The notes beneath the pieces are model-generated. The model saw nothing but the letters and a program-made list of their open reading frames with translations, ran no database searches and was not told the origin of the DNA. Positions 11,559-24,124 of a DNA stretch of 55,752 nt are shown piece by piece. Position 1 is the first letter of the stretch, and each line of letters starts with the position of its first letter. Source of the stretch: Pelargonium nanum (taxonomy: Eukaryota; Streptophyta; Magnoliopsida; Geraniales; Geraniaceae); assembly GCA_036897485.1 (NCBI GenBank), contig JAYMTF010000090.1, positions 1 through 55,752 of the forward strand, read 5' to 3'. A program made the position numbers and the translations under genes.

Positions 11559-13742
11559 ATTTCAAATTTCACCTAAAACGTAAGACCTAATCAATGATCC
11601 AATATCATGATAAAGACCTTAAATTTCTATTTCTTGAGAAACAAACCATGTAATATGATCCTAAACCAAACGACCCATTACTTCATTTTTTTTATACAAT
11701 TAATCCACCTATGACATAAATATACCTCAAATTCGTATCCACTAACACCATGCATAGTTTGGGGCACAGAATCAAATATGAAATAAAGATCAGTAATATT
11801 ATAAAGAATTCAGCATAAATTGAGCCAAAGAAGCTTACTTGGCAAATACAGATTTCAGATAAAAAGATCCAAATTAGTCAATAACCCAATTCACCAAATT
11901 AGTCAAAATTAACTATCTCAAGCTGTTCAATAGAAGCTTTATAGTTCCTAAAATCCAAAAGGGTACAAAACCCAAGACTCAGTCAATTTCTGTTCTTCCC
12001 AAGAATTTTCTTGGCAACCAAACAGAACATACTCAATAGAGAAAAGTCAGAATTAGAAAAACAACAAAATTAACTATTGGATTACATAAAAATAACAAAA
12101 CTTTACCTTTAACTAAAAAGTTCTTTTCTAGTTCAGTGATTCACCGGAAAACCCACAGTGATCGCCGGAAAGATGCTCCGTCGACGGTTGATCAGTCTAT
12201 TTTAGGATCGACGATGAAGACGATGTTTGGTTCCTTGACTTCCTTGTAAGTTGTTTGTTATAATTATGTCGGGTACATATTTATCGTGAATTGTAAAGTA
12301 GTACTAGTACGATATTTTGAGAGCATGAAATGACGAAATCACCCTTCAAAAATCAATCAAATATCCAAAACCACTCTCTAGTTTCTACCTCAACGGTCAA
12401 TTTGGACACAAATTTGTCAACACCTAAAAATTAATCCACATCTTTTTGGCGTTGAATAGTATAAAAAACCGATCAACAAATCGATTTGGCTTTCGATTGG
12501 TGAAACTTCTGACGTTTAAGTAATTCAAAGTGACTGGAGAATCGATTTGATAATTCAGTCGCGTATTTATCTTCTGCAAAGAGAGTAAGAAGTGTAAAGA
12601 AAAGTAGTGTTTAGTCATCGATAAGATTGCGACACCTTATAAAAAATCTGATCAAGCGTGTGAGTAAAGACTTGACATTTGGATTTATTATCATAATGGA
12701 TAGGTGGATGATGCTTGACAAGAACAAGGCAACAGATTTAGTAACAATAATTGATCCTTCCTTCCTATTATTGAATACATAAACCATTGATAATAAAATG
12801 TTGCAAGAATGGACAAAAGGTACTGCATCTATTTCTGGACATTTTTCTTGTACTAATTCTTTTTTACAAGTACATCACAAGATGTGTAGTACAAAGTACT
12901 ATGATTTTAAGATATATTAAGTTTTGTTGGGGTAAGATTCGCTTAACAGCACCAAGACCATTGAACTAAGCTTCAGATGAGTCTGTTCAGGCCAACACGG
13001 CAAACTATCGAGATCTGACTCGCGAGACTTTATAGTATTCGACGCTTGACTACTTGTTTGAACTTGAGTATCTGAATTAAGCATTGAAGAAGCTTCGTTT
13101 TGCAGATTTGGATTCTCTGGAGAAGACTAGGATGAGAGTCTATGTGACCTATAGGAGGATCTGTGTTGTATCATCATTTATGATACGAGTTAAGACATCC
13201 AAATTCAACTTTCGATCTGATTTTGAAAACGTTGATTTTGGCTCCAACAGTTTCATTACAGTGTAAGTCAAGACATCACCAATTACACGATCTGTCATCA
13301 CTGCCAGTTATATTCTCAATCATCAATCAATTAGAGAATAACTCGCTAAAGTCGTCTATGAGTGATATTTATCGCACGTCATTCGATTTGACATCGAGAC
13401 TGTATGCGCCTAATAATTATGATAAAACAATATTTTAGAGCCTGCAAGGATATGAAGTTCCAAAAAAGTCAAAGTTTGTACATATATTACAGTCATCAAG
13501 AAAAACACAAAAAAAGGCATTGCAGTGATCCAATGAACACAACCAAGATACAACAAATTCTAACTCACCCCACAAACCTCTAACTGAAATCTCATCTTAA
13601 ACTATCTATCTGCTCACACTCATCGAAACTCTTCGTGGCGAGTTATGAAAACGTGCAAAAATGCCTATGATTATGGGGTTCATAGTTCATAGCTTGGCCT
13701 ATCAATGGCGGATTATTGATGAAAGATGGAGGTACCTTTTAA
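11559..13742. other. GRDP 5' region and intergenic, no further gene seen
   Basis: The GRDP leader lies at the left; a splice-like site near 12125 and GC-rich sequence near 12130-12240 suggest an upstream non-coding exon and the promoter. From 12300 to 13742 I see no credible coding frame. The 3' UTR of the next minus-strand gene begins just below 13743. Confidence 0.45.
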
Positions 13743-16700
13743 TCAGAACTCAAATGGCTCATCGTCATCTTTCGGTGACCCTTCTGGTTTGCTTTTGGGT
13801 AAGTACTCCTCTTCAATTGTTTCCTTAAGGATGTGCAACCTCTGGATAACTATAGGCGTCATCATCTTTTTCGCTTCCCTAATGTCAGTTTCTTCCCTGT
13901 GGAAAAAGTATGCGTCGAGCATGATCTTTATCCACTTGTGCAGCTCCTCCGGTGTACTGTTCGACCAGAAAAACAGATATGAAGCTGTGTTATGCGAAAA
14001 GACTAGAGCCTGAAAGTTTGTCATTGCAAGTAAAAGTTGCTAAATTCGCTCACGTATATAAATAATCATCATTAGGCTTCCTTTTCTCACGTTCACCGCC
14101 TGGGGAGAAAGCTGTTGCCAATGCAGAGAATCGTTCTTCGGGGTCTACGATGTTCAGCAAATACTTGAGTAGCTTTATTTCTTTCGGTGAAATGCTCCTA
14201 AGACTGCTATTCGTGGTCTTGTACAGACGATACATGATTTCTTTAACCTGCACTTGAACGTCTAAGCTCAAAAACGTGATAAAAAAATAAATAAAAGCAA
14301 ACCTAAGGAACTTAATGAAGTTACACAAAGATGACGGTGAAGGATAAAACACATGCTCAAAGTAAGGTTTCGTTAGACAATGTGGTGTAACTGGTGTTTG
14401 CATTTAAGTGTCAGCTCAGGCACACGGACATGTTCAAGTGCTTCTTATATGTACAGAGTCATTATCATTGTAGAACACGTGTAGTGTTGCTTCGTGAATA
14501 AAGCATGCATGTCGGGTACATGATACATATCATACATTAGCAAAAGTACTGATTCTAATATGAATTCTGTATTTTGCGCAAACCTAAATATTTTAAAAAA
14601 AATATCAGAATACTACAGTCAACAAAAGTCACAGGACATACACGCAAATCTTCTACAACGTCATCCTCATACACGCCACTACAATCCTTTGAATCCTAAT
14701 GTTTCAACGTAGCTAGACACAGTTCACTGTATCAGGCTGAGCAGAGCAGTTAAAAGCTTAAAATCTATTTAAATATTTAACAGCTTTACATGAAGAACCC
14801 AAACAGGGGAACAAAAGCATTTTTAACAGCTTTTCATCCATACCTCATTTTTCATTGTTGTTGACTCTTTTGCAGAAGCCCAAGCACTATTTATCAAGAG
14901 GACCAGAGAAGAGTCAAGTTTCTTTGACTTGGCAAGCCTTTTGATCTTTTCACAAGCGGCATCTAGTGTCGAAGAGTTGAGAATATCTTCAAATTTAGCC
15001 TGGGCCGCATCTAAGTTTTCCACACTCTCCAGAGTGTTATCATACGCGCTGACTGCAGTCAAGCATCTAGTCCCCAGCCTGGCCATAGCTGCTCAAATAA
15101 ATATGGGTTGGTTATCATATGAGAGCCAAGTGTATAGAGGTGTCCTCACAATGCTTACCAAATAACAATCAAAATCCAAAAGTGATATATAGTATAATAT
15201 CAAAGATTATTACCATCACGGTCCTCCAAACCGTTGTGAGTTTCTGAAAGTAGAGTGAGGTACTTAAAAAATTCATCAGTGAAGTCTTTGCGCCGCTTTG
15301 CAACCACAGCATTAAGGTCCGTTGGGCTTTCCTGTATCTCCTTCAGTAGTTCACTATGTTTCTCCATTTCCTTGTCAACCTGCAATGCTCACCCGCATCA
15401 AACTGACACGTAATAATTATCTACACCACTAAAAAAGGATCTAAACCTAAACAAGTATCTACATCTATTCTCTTAATATTATAATTAAAACTTAAAACCA
15501 AATCTTTTTGAGTCTCATATAGTTTTCCATTTTGGACTAGAGAAATCAGAAATACAAATCAACCACTTTACTATCCTACAATTTACTTTTATTTCTTTAG
15601 CAGCTCAAAATTACGAAAACAAAGAAATGAAACAAAGTAAGAAAATGATAACATAGTCTTACCTTCTTCACCTTTCTCCACAGCAAACTTAATTTTTCCT
15701 TCATAGTTGGGTCGTTCTCTTCTTCTGCTAGGGTTTGGCACCTTCTGTAGAAGCTATCCCTATACTCATTCCACTCGTCCCGGAATACCAAATACTTTCT
15801 CCACTGCTTTGTCCTGGGCTTTTCATTCATGAAGAGATCAATCATTTTATCACAAAGTTGAGTCATGGTGACACCCTTGGCTACTTCCACCTCCACTTCT
15901 TCAGCCACTACATTGCTTGCTTGAGGACCTAATCAAAATTTGCATTACCATTATTATACTCTCTTCAAAGACCCATGGCAGTATCACTTACAAAATGACA
16001 ATGAAGGCACCCCCAAACCACACACATAATTTCATTCCCTCATCTGTCCATAATCTGTTTGGACGCCAAAAATCTTGGGGACAACAAAGCGTAATAGTGA
16101 GCAAAATGTTCACTGCTAAGTTTAAAGTATGTCACGCTGTATCCTTGTAATATTGGTTTCCAAAAAAAGGAAATAGACAGACCATAACTAATAAGCCAAT
16201 TTGTTCTACAACAACAACCAAGTCATTTCCCAAACAATGCGGGGGGTCAGCTACACGAGTCCTCTAGCAAACTCTTTGGGACCCTTAGCTCATTCATCCA
16301 TTCCATCCTATCTAATGCTATCTCGTCTATCAAGCCAAATATAATCATATATCTTCAGTACTTCTTTCCATGTTAACTTAGGTAGGCCTCCCTAACATAT
16401 TTAAGTAGCGTTTGGATTAACTTTTTTGAAGTGGGAATGAGAATCGCATTCCCATTCCCATTCCAAAACCAATTAAATGACCAAAAAGTCATAATCCAAA
16501 CCCAAAGGATGAGAATCTCATTCTCATTCCCGAACAAAAATTCTAATCTAAATGCTACTTTACTTTCTCCTAATGAATTCTCTCACCCGTGCAACTAATA
16601 TCCATCACCTTAAACAGTGTTCTCCATCTAAGCATTGTCATCTCCGCTACCTCATCTTATCGTTTAGCGACCTCTTGAGAGCCCAACATTCAGTTCCATA

Positions 16701-17300
16701 TAGCATAGCTGAACGTATAGCTACCCTATAGCAAGTTGCTTCCAACCTTTAGAAGCATTTTGTTTATCACAAAGAAACCCTAAAACCCTCATCCACTTAA
16801 ACAACAGTGCACTTAACTTATCTCTGACATACCCTTTGGTATGCCAACTAGTTATGTGAGCCAAAAACTGAATAAATCATATAAATGTACCTCCATTTCT
16901 CTAATGAACCTAATGCACCAAACTTCAAATTCCTTCCTTTTACTTTCTTTTTTCTGAGCAAACAAAAACAGAACTTGAAAACAGTAAAACACTATCCAGT
17001 CTCCACCCACATACAAAGAATACAAATTGATAACAAAAAAACATAACCCAGAAACCGAATAGCAAAACCCAACAAAGGAAATAAAAAATCAGAGGCCAAG
17101 CCATACTCACCGGCGGAAGTTTGGGTGGTGGAGCAGTGAATTCTGGTTCTGCTTCTTGTGGATTTGGAGTGCGATGGAAAATGGAAGGAGGGCGCGTGAG
17201 GAATTTTCAGAGTATTGGGGGAGAAAATTTCAGTGGGAGTGAAGAAGATGGAGGGTTGGGCTGTGGAGATTAATGGCTCAAAACCAGGGAGAGAGCTCAT
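13743..17300 (-). CDS. At4g37920-like chloroplast protein of unknown function
   Basis: Six exons: 17111-17300, 15663-15928, 15214-15379, 14844-15088, 14054-14247, 13743-13956; 1275 nt, 424 aa, close to the Arabidopsis protein (about 427 aa). Residues 1-60 are Ser/Thr/Pro/Arg-rich with few acidic residues (MSSLPGFEPLISTAQPS...), as in a plastid transit peptide. The mature part is mainly charged and helical: DKMIDLFMNEKPRTKQWRKY near the start, then EEENDPTMKEKL, long Lys/Glu-rich segments, and an acidic end KDDDEPFEF. It has been reported in plastid proteomes, but I know of no demonstrated biochemical role and assign none. Exon 1 is far from exon 2 because intron 1 contains a LINE and a MITE. 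Confidence 0.88.
16205..16760 (-). mobile_element. Truncated RTE-like LINE in intron 1 of the At4g37920-like gene
   Basis: Read on the minus strand, the right part encodes AMLYGTECWALKRSLND, the typical C-terminal end of plant non-LTR retrotransposon ORF2 proteins, with stops and frame breaks. The left end finishes in a GTTGTTGTTGTAGAA tail, the short-repeat tail expected of RTE-type LINEs. Only the 3' end survives (5' truncated). It lies in the same orientation as the host gene and is split by the MITE at 16404-16559. Confidence 0.75.
16404..16559. mobile_element. PIF/Harbinger-type MITE nested in the LINE
   Basis: This is a 156-bp near-palindrome. The left end AGTAGCGTTTGGATTA matches the right end read inversely as AGTAGCATTTAGATTA, and both continue to a GGGAATGAGAAT word. 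The trinucleotide TTA stands directly outside both ends (16401-16403, 16560-16562). A TTA target duplication and small palindromic size fit PIF/Harbinger MITEs. Outer flanks join LINE sequence to LINE sequence, so it inserted later. Confidence 0.7.
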
Positions 17301-17973
17301 ATTTGTCACTCTGTTTTGCTTGCTCTGCAAAGACTGAGGAAGAAGATGAAGAACTGAACCAGCCAAATGCTTGTTACTGATAATATATCCACAAAGTATC
17401 ATTAGTTCTCCAATACGCCGTCGTTTAAATAATAATATAATTATAATAAAGGTCATGAATCTAAGCCGTTAATGAGAACGCAACACCTCATTAAATATAC
17501 AAGAATCCAATGCATCGTTTCGCTCCCACAAATGCTTGTTATTGATAAGTGATGATATATCCACAAAGTATCATTAGTTTTCCAATAAGCCGTCGTCTTA
17601 AACTTCCGCCGGTCGGGTAGCTCCGCTCTCACCATTTCACTTGGATGGATATAAGTGAAATTTATTGAGGTGACCATCACTTTATTGGTTTGGCTTAGCC
17701 TAAGCCATAAAATGTTTGGCTTAGATTCTTTTCCCTCTAAAAAATTATTAAATAACTAACCTTATATATGAAATCCGAACCTTATAAGAATATTATCGGT
17801 TCCTTGCATATCAATACTCGTTGAGTCATTCAGTAACGTTCTGTATTCTATGTGAGGTTTCGGGTTCGAGAACATCATAAGATTTTGTTGGGTCCTATTA
17901 ATGTGTTGAGCCCATTTGTTGGTTATAGTATTGTATGTGGGTTTTATGAAACCTAAGCTCAGCCCATTCGACC
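17301..17973. other. Divergent promoter region between At4g37920-like gene and COQ3
   Basis: The two genes are transcribed away from each other from this stretch of under 700 bp, so it must hold both promoters. Two copies of a related word (CACAAAGTATCATTAGTT...CAATA.GCCGTCGT) occur near 17392-17425 and 17553-17595, a local duplication. No coding sequence is seen. Confidence 0.5.
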
Positions 17974-20544
17974 ATGGCGGCTTCCAAGCTGTTGAGCCGT
18001 CTTCGGACTCCGTTTACCACCACCAGGCTCTTCTCCGCCGTCCCATCTCCGCCGCCGCCGCCGCTCCAAACACCTCCTCTATCTCACAGCACCAATGACC
18101 CTCCCAAAACACCCTCCGCTTCTTCGTCTCTCAAGGAGCTCGAGCTTGCCAAATTCGCAGCCATTGCCGACACCTGGTGAGCTATAGCTCTATTTGTTCC
18201 AATGTGATTGGAAAAATCTAATTCAAGATGCTGAATTTTAATTCCATGTACTCTATAACAGTCACCAATGCTACTAAAATAAAGGGTTCAACTTAGAATT
18301 TGCAGTCGTTGCAATTTTCACTTCAAGCAATGACCTTTACAGCTCCATTTTCTAGGTTATTGTCGACCACATTATATATGTTTTTATGAGTTTAACTGGG
18401 TTTGTGGCATTACAGCTTTGCAATATAGATGTTGATGTCTGTGTAATGTGGACCTCTTATTGTGTTGTGGTTAGGTGGGATTCTCAAGGGCCATTTAAAC
18501 CATTGCACAACATGAATCCTACAAGACTAGCATTCATTCGCTCCACTCTTTGTCGCCATTTCAGGTATATTACACAATTTTCTTGGATCATTGTGTATAC
18601 GTTGCCATTTCCCAGCTGAAGCTCTTCAAGAATCTACATCATGACATTCAAATTGATGGATTTGGTGGAATTGTCCTTGTTCGATTTCATTTTGTTCTGA
18701 ACTGTGTAAATGGGCTTAGTTTTTAGCGACATAAGTACGTGGCCTTGGATTTGAACCTAAAACGATCCTTAATAGTTGGTATATTAAACATCCCTAGTTT
18801 ACATGATTACGAGGATTGCAATAGCCCTTGATGTGTTTAGCAAGACTAACTTTAGAGCTCCTCATGGACTTGTCTTCAAACAGTCGTAGTGCTTTACTAA
18901 CTAGGTATATTGCATCAATGAAAGAAAATGTTGATGTTCAGCAATGGTGACTTTGAGAGGATCAATCAGTGGTAAGTATAAAGTATCAAATTTCTATTTA
19001 TAAATGTATTTTTCAAATTCCTAATACCTTGTGAAACATGCTGAACATCTACTTGCATTAACTTGTGCTTCAAACTTGTATGTGCATAAACTTGGTTTTG
19101 ATTTTTTTTTTTTTTTGTGTGTGTGGAGTTTTTAATCTCTCAACCCTGGGGTTCTGTTGGATCTGTCATTTTCTACGTTTATTATGCGTTGTCAGATTCT
19201 ATGCTTTAGTAGTACCACTATATTCTCTTGTTTTTTTTTTTTTCTCCAGTTCTGAACAGCTTTCCCTGTTTCAGGAAAGACTCAAACTCTTCTAGGCCTT
19301 TTGAAGGACTAAAAATTGTTGATGTAGGCTGTGGAGGTGGAATTCTTTCAGAGGTACGCTTACCTGTTTTCTGTTGTTACCTTCCTTCACCGAGTCATAT
19401 AACATATAACAATTTTTATCACGTAGCATTTTGGTGTCCTTTTTACCTAAATTCATTCAAATAAAAAACATATCCAATTATGGGTTTTATCTTTGTAGTT
19501 GTTTCATTTTGTATTCTTCTTCAGCCTTTGGCTCGAATGGGAGCTACTGTAATGGGAATTGATGCTGTCGAGAAGAATACCAAGATTGCACGCCTCCATG
19601 CTGTATGGTCATTTCTCATCTCTTGATCACAAAATTTAGTTACAATTTTTATGTAAATACTGGTCAAGAAACTTTCGAATTATCATATTTTCACTACATA
19701 CTTTTCAAAAAATAAAAAATTGTTAGGATATTTCCTCTAATTAATACATCATGGTCAAAGCTACTCTAAGAATTGGTTACAGTGCCTTTCAAGATATCGG
19801 ACTTGTTATTTGTTTATCATGACTATAGCTAACCTCTCTATAGTTCCTCTGTATGTTCAAATTCATAGGTAGCTTGGATCTGAAACTATCACATCAACGA
19901 ATTCTGTTTTTTTCGTCATACAGTCAGATTTCTTTTGTGTGAATAATGATTCTGCAATTTGAATTATCTCTAAGTCACCTTTCTGAAACCCCCACAATCA
20001 TTCTGCACAGCTGTATGAGACCATATCCTGTTTCTTCCTTGCATATATGAACTATCTGATTCTGATTACATACTTTCTGGAACTTAGCTGAACTTATGTA
20101 CTAGGGTTTAAAGCTCTGTTAAATTAATTTTTCATTTTTTTGGTAATTGTTTCACATTGTATGACAAGATTCCAGTCTCCTGCCATTATGATTAGAATGA
20201 AGTGTTAGTCACTTCGTAATATTTGTTAAATTGGATATTTAGTTTCCTTTATTTATTTATTGGTGAATTAATTTTTTTCGAGCATATTGTCTTTCGGACT
20301 AGGATATTTATCAACTATAACATGTTTGCACAGAATTTGGATCCAGCGACTTCAAGCATTGAATACTGTTGCGCAACAGCCGGTACATGCTGATCTTGTT
20401 TATCAACTATAACATGTTTGAACAAATTATCGATGTTATATTAAATGTTTTGTTTACACCATCAACTTAAATGATTGCTTTTTCCATGGACAGAAAAGCT
20501 GGTTGAGGAACAGCGTAAGTTTGATGCTGTGATTTCTCTAGAGG

Positions 20545-20591
<47 letters not shown>

Positions 20592-21871
20592 ACTCGTGCT
20601 TCCCTTGAGGGTGGGTACTAGAACTGGTCTGGATTTGCATCTGATATGTTTGAATATTGAATTTAAGGTAATTGAACACGTAGCAAATCCTGCTGAGTTT
20701 TGCAAGTCCCTGTCAGCATTGACTGTTCCTGGTGGAGCTACTGTAATTTCAACCATTAACCGCTCTATGAGATCATATGCAACTGCTATTGTTGCAGCCG
20801 AGTACATCCTCCACTGGGTATTATTCTTTCACTCATTCCAGAACTTTATTATTATATCTCCTCCCAATTTCTATTCTAGTGTTTTCAGCATTTCTTTAAG
20901 AAATAACCACCTTGTTGATCTTGGTCATAAGTTTCATGATATAGTGGCAAACTTGTTCAACATGCTTCACAATAGTTTGAAAATTTTATATTCTTTTGGC
21001 TCTGTTTCCTGTTTATGTTCCTCTCAAGATGCCGATAATGATTTTCTGATTCCTGAGATCCTTTGACAATGGATTCACATATCCCAAGTATTTGCTCATC
21101 ATCATTTTAGTAGTTGTAGCCGGATGGGTAGTCTCTTAATTACCAATAAGAATTTTATGGAGATGATGGATCACCGACCATGCTTCCAAATTATTTGCTG
21201 TTTTCATGAAGTTGCAATTTAGGCTGTCATGTCATTACATGTTTTTTGTTCATAACAAATGGCCTTTATCCGTTACACATGATGGATCATAATGAGCTTT
21301 ATAAAGTGGCGCAAGAAAGTGAATCAAAATGCACTAGGCGTTGTTGCATACCAAAGTCCATTTTTTCTTTGGTTTTCTGGGATTTGTTAAGTGTGTCAAG
21401 TTATGTAGGATCGTCAAGCCAAACACCACAAGAATAGATGTTAGAACATATAAAGGCCATACTCGAGCATGTGACAGTCTAAGGCGTTTCCTATTGTAAC
21501 TGACATTGGCCGCCCCCAGCGCTTACGCATACAACTAACATATTCTAGTTAAGTCAATACATTTACATAGAATTTGATGTTTAACAGCTTCCGAGGGGTA
21601 CGCATCAGTGGTCAAGTTTCGTGACTCCAGAAGAACTAGTCCTCGCCCTACAACGTTCTTCTATATCTGTAAGTCCATACATGAACTCATCTACGTGGAT
21701 GATTTTGGTTTACAAAGAACGTCGAGTGGTGCGTATTTTAGCATATTTCGGGTATGTTTTGTGCAGGTTAAAGAGATGGCTGGTTTTGCATATAACCCGC
21801 AGACAGGAAGATGGGCTCTATCGGACGATATATCCGTGAATTTTATTACTTTTGGCACCAAAAGTACTTGA
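17974..21871 (+). CDS. COQ3: Ubiquinone biosynthesis O-methyltransferase, mitochondrial (COQ3)
   Basis: Nine exons: 17974-18176, 18475-18564, 19275-19353, 19525-19602, 20334-20382, 20494-20543, 20668-20817, 21588-21668, 21767-21871; 885 nt, 294 aa. COQ3 carries out both SAM-dependent O-methylations of the ubiquinone ring in mitochondria. The N-terminus is Arg/Ser/Pro-rich and non-acidic (MAASKLLSRLRTPF), as for a mitochondrial presequence. The SAM-binding motif I is VDVGCGGGILSEP (about 113-125), followed by the acidic-loop MGIDAVEKN and the post-motif SLEVIEHV. The COQ3-specific LPRGTHQWSSFVTPEE and C-terminal GRWALSDDISVNFI are present. It is about 28 aa shorter than Arabidopsis COQ3, mostly in the presequence. 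Intron 6 starts in a microsatellite (see findings). Confidence 0.95.
20544..20595 (+). repeat. (CT)n(CA)n compound microsatellite in COQ3 intron 6
   Basis: About 11 CT units run straight into about 13 CA units. The CT run begins three bases into the intron, so the inferred 5' splice site is GAG|GTTCTC, with a pyrimidine tract where GTAAGT is usual. Confidence 0.9.
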
Positions 21872-24019
21872 AATGCAACAAATACTGTATGTGTAGTATT
21901 TTTAGTCTCTTCGGAAAACGATAGGGGTTAGAGCTCAACTAGTAATTCAAATGGTGACTGACTTTACGTTTTCTCGATATATGATTCTTTAACTCCTCTC
22001 ACAAACGGTGCTGGTTCTACCATTGTACTTAATTCGTTACGACTTTGACATCTGTTTAGATACTAAGCTTAATGAGTAAAGTAGAAATATTGTTGTGAAT
22101 TCAATCTTCATAGGGCTCATAATCTCAAATTATGTGACCTACCAAGAACAAATTAAATCAATAAAACAAAGAATTAAAAATAGGAGATGGTGACATTTTG
22201 GCAATATTCTGAGCAGTAGACAAGACTTATGCTTGGAATATGCCAACTATAGGTTGTAAGGGCACAGGCTAAGCAAACCAACTAAAGGCTTAATTAATCA
22301 CTCACAAAAATAATTAATTTTGTTGACCAAATTAACCAACTTAAATATTAAAAATTAGGTTAATTAAGCAAATGGTATATATTAAATTAAAATATGTAGA
22401 AATAGAGATGGGTGAAGGTCGGCTCTAGCAGTGGATGATTCATATAGGCTTTGTCCTTATAATTATAGTTTAATTAATTAATTAATGTTTTGGGTCATCT
22501 CTATAGGAATATATATTGGAGATTAGGGCCATTTTAAAACTAATTATTGTTTTTAATAATAATTCAAGGGCTAAATATCCACCCAATCATGAACCTATGC
22601 AGCTTCTTCTCATTGGAGGCATTTCTAGAAGAATCTTTCTTTGGTTTGTATATTTACTTGATGGTTTATGGATTTACCATAATGCCCATGATTTTGAGTT
22701 GTCATAGTACAGTGTTCAAGGCCAATATAGTAAAAATGTAAAAGTTCATTTTAAAACTAACACTTAAAACTGACAATTTAAACAAACATGTGGTATGAGT
22801 CATCACAAATACCACAAATACAACACGTCTGAGAATCGTGTTAATGTTGTGTTCATGTCGAATGTACTTAAACGAGAGATAAGATGAACTACAATATTAT
22901 CTGTTTCCATCTCTTAACTTAAGTGTAATAGATTTCGACAATAAGTATAAATTGTGGGCGAGAAAAAGAAAATAGTCGTGTCTTTCATGTTTTACAGGTC
23001 CAACAGAACACAACACAACATGATTATAAATGTAGTAAAAACACCCTTAAATGCTGCCATGTCCATGTTCCAAATTATCAGGTTTAACACCAACTACCAA
23101 AGGACATTGCCACCTGTTTTTGTTTATTTTTACCAAATTTAAATCAATCCACACAATTTTAGCCAAGATATCAAGTTAATCACAAAGCATTTTCTCAGCA
23201 AACGTGACAGTATCTCAAAAAACTAGTCTCGACGTTTAAAATAATATTCCAAGTGAGTAACAAAAAATATATATTAGTATATTTCACTACATGTCAATGG
23301 CATCTCCATCTTTCCCATCTGTAAAACACATCTTCCACCTCATCTCATAAGATTACAACTAAACCCAATTGCCTTCACACCTAACAAAAATTGACACTTC
23401 AATTCATCTCATTCGTTTGATAATTTTCCGCTCGTTGATGCATAATTAGTTTCGACAAATCTAAGCATGAAAAAGAAGATTTGATCGTAATACAATACCG
23501 TGTCCGAGCAAGATAGGGTTCCACTAAAGAAGCCAAACAACATTTCCATGATGTTGCATCCATGGTAACAGACAAGAAGAGGGACGAAGGTGGACAATGA
23601 TGAACGGTTACTCCGCCCTATTATTTAAAAAAAAAATCATGATTAGTTAAAATAATCAATAATTACATGGGAAAACAATTAATTGTATCCTAATTAACAC
23701 GAATAGTTAAATCAAATAATTGTATTATTCTAATGCATATGCTCATCTTCCTACCAATGCTTCTGTAACTCATTTGTAACAATTTCAAGTCAAACATAAA
23801 TTTTCTTCTCTTACAAGTTACAAACCTTGTACCCTTTTGATATGTTCATATGTTGCTGCGTCGTGATGAATCCTTGGAGGAAGACTATTTCATAGTTTTG
23901 AGAAGTCAAGATTTTGTGTTCTGTCATATGAAACATCATTTGAGAATTGCAGAATCTTGAGTACCGTTGACTTGGAGTTAGAGAACAGGAAAAGCTTAAG
24001 CTAAGGCTTGGTGGTGTTG
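21872..24019. other. Intergenic, COQ3 3' flank and SYMRK upstream region
   Basis: No credible gene. Bases 22790-22870 contain CGTGTT/AACACG-type words like those in the dispersed family described at 39487-39738. The right end is presumably SYMRK promoter and leader; no clear TATA box could be chosen. Confidence 0.45.
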
Positions 24020-24124
24020 ATGGAAGTTGAGGTTGATCAAGAAGAAGGCTAGTTACTATTTGATTATGAATTTGATAACCCGATGGGAAGATCTTGGTTT
24101 CTAGTTAAGATGAGAAGATCATGA
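24020..24124 (+). promoter_or_regulatory. Upstream ORFs in the SYMRK leader
   Basis: Three short ORFs precede the start codon: 24020-24052 (10 codons), 24066-24104 (12 codons) and 24083-24124 (13 codons). The last contains a second in-frame ATG at 24110. Its stop TGA (24122-24124) overlaps the main ATG (24121-24123) by two bases. The arrangement could lower or condition translation of the receptor kinase. That assumes the transcript starts upstream of 24020, which I cannot see. Confidence 0.5.

Noticed and set aside
20544..20595. CRISPR-like or satellite array
   Set aside because: Simple dinucleotide repeat in an intron of a eukaryotic gene.
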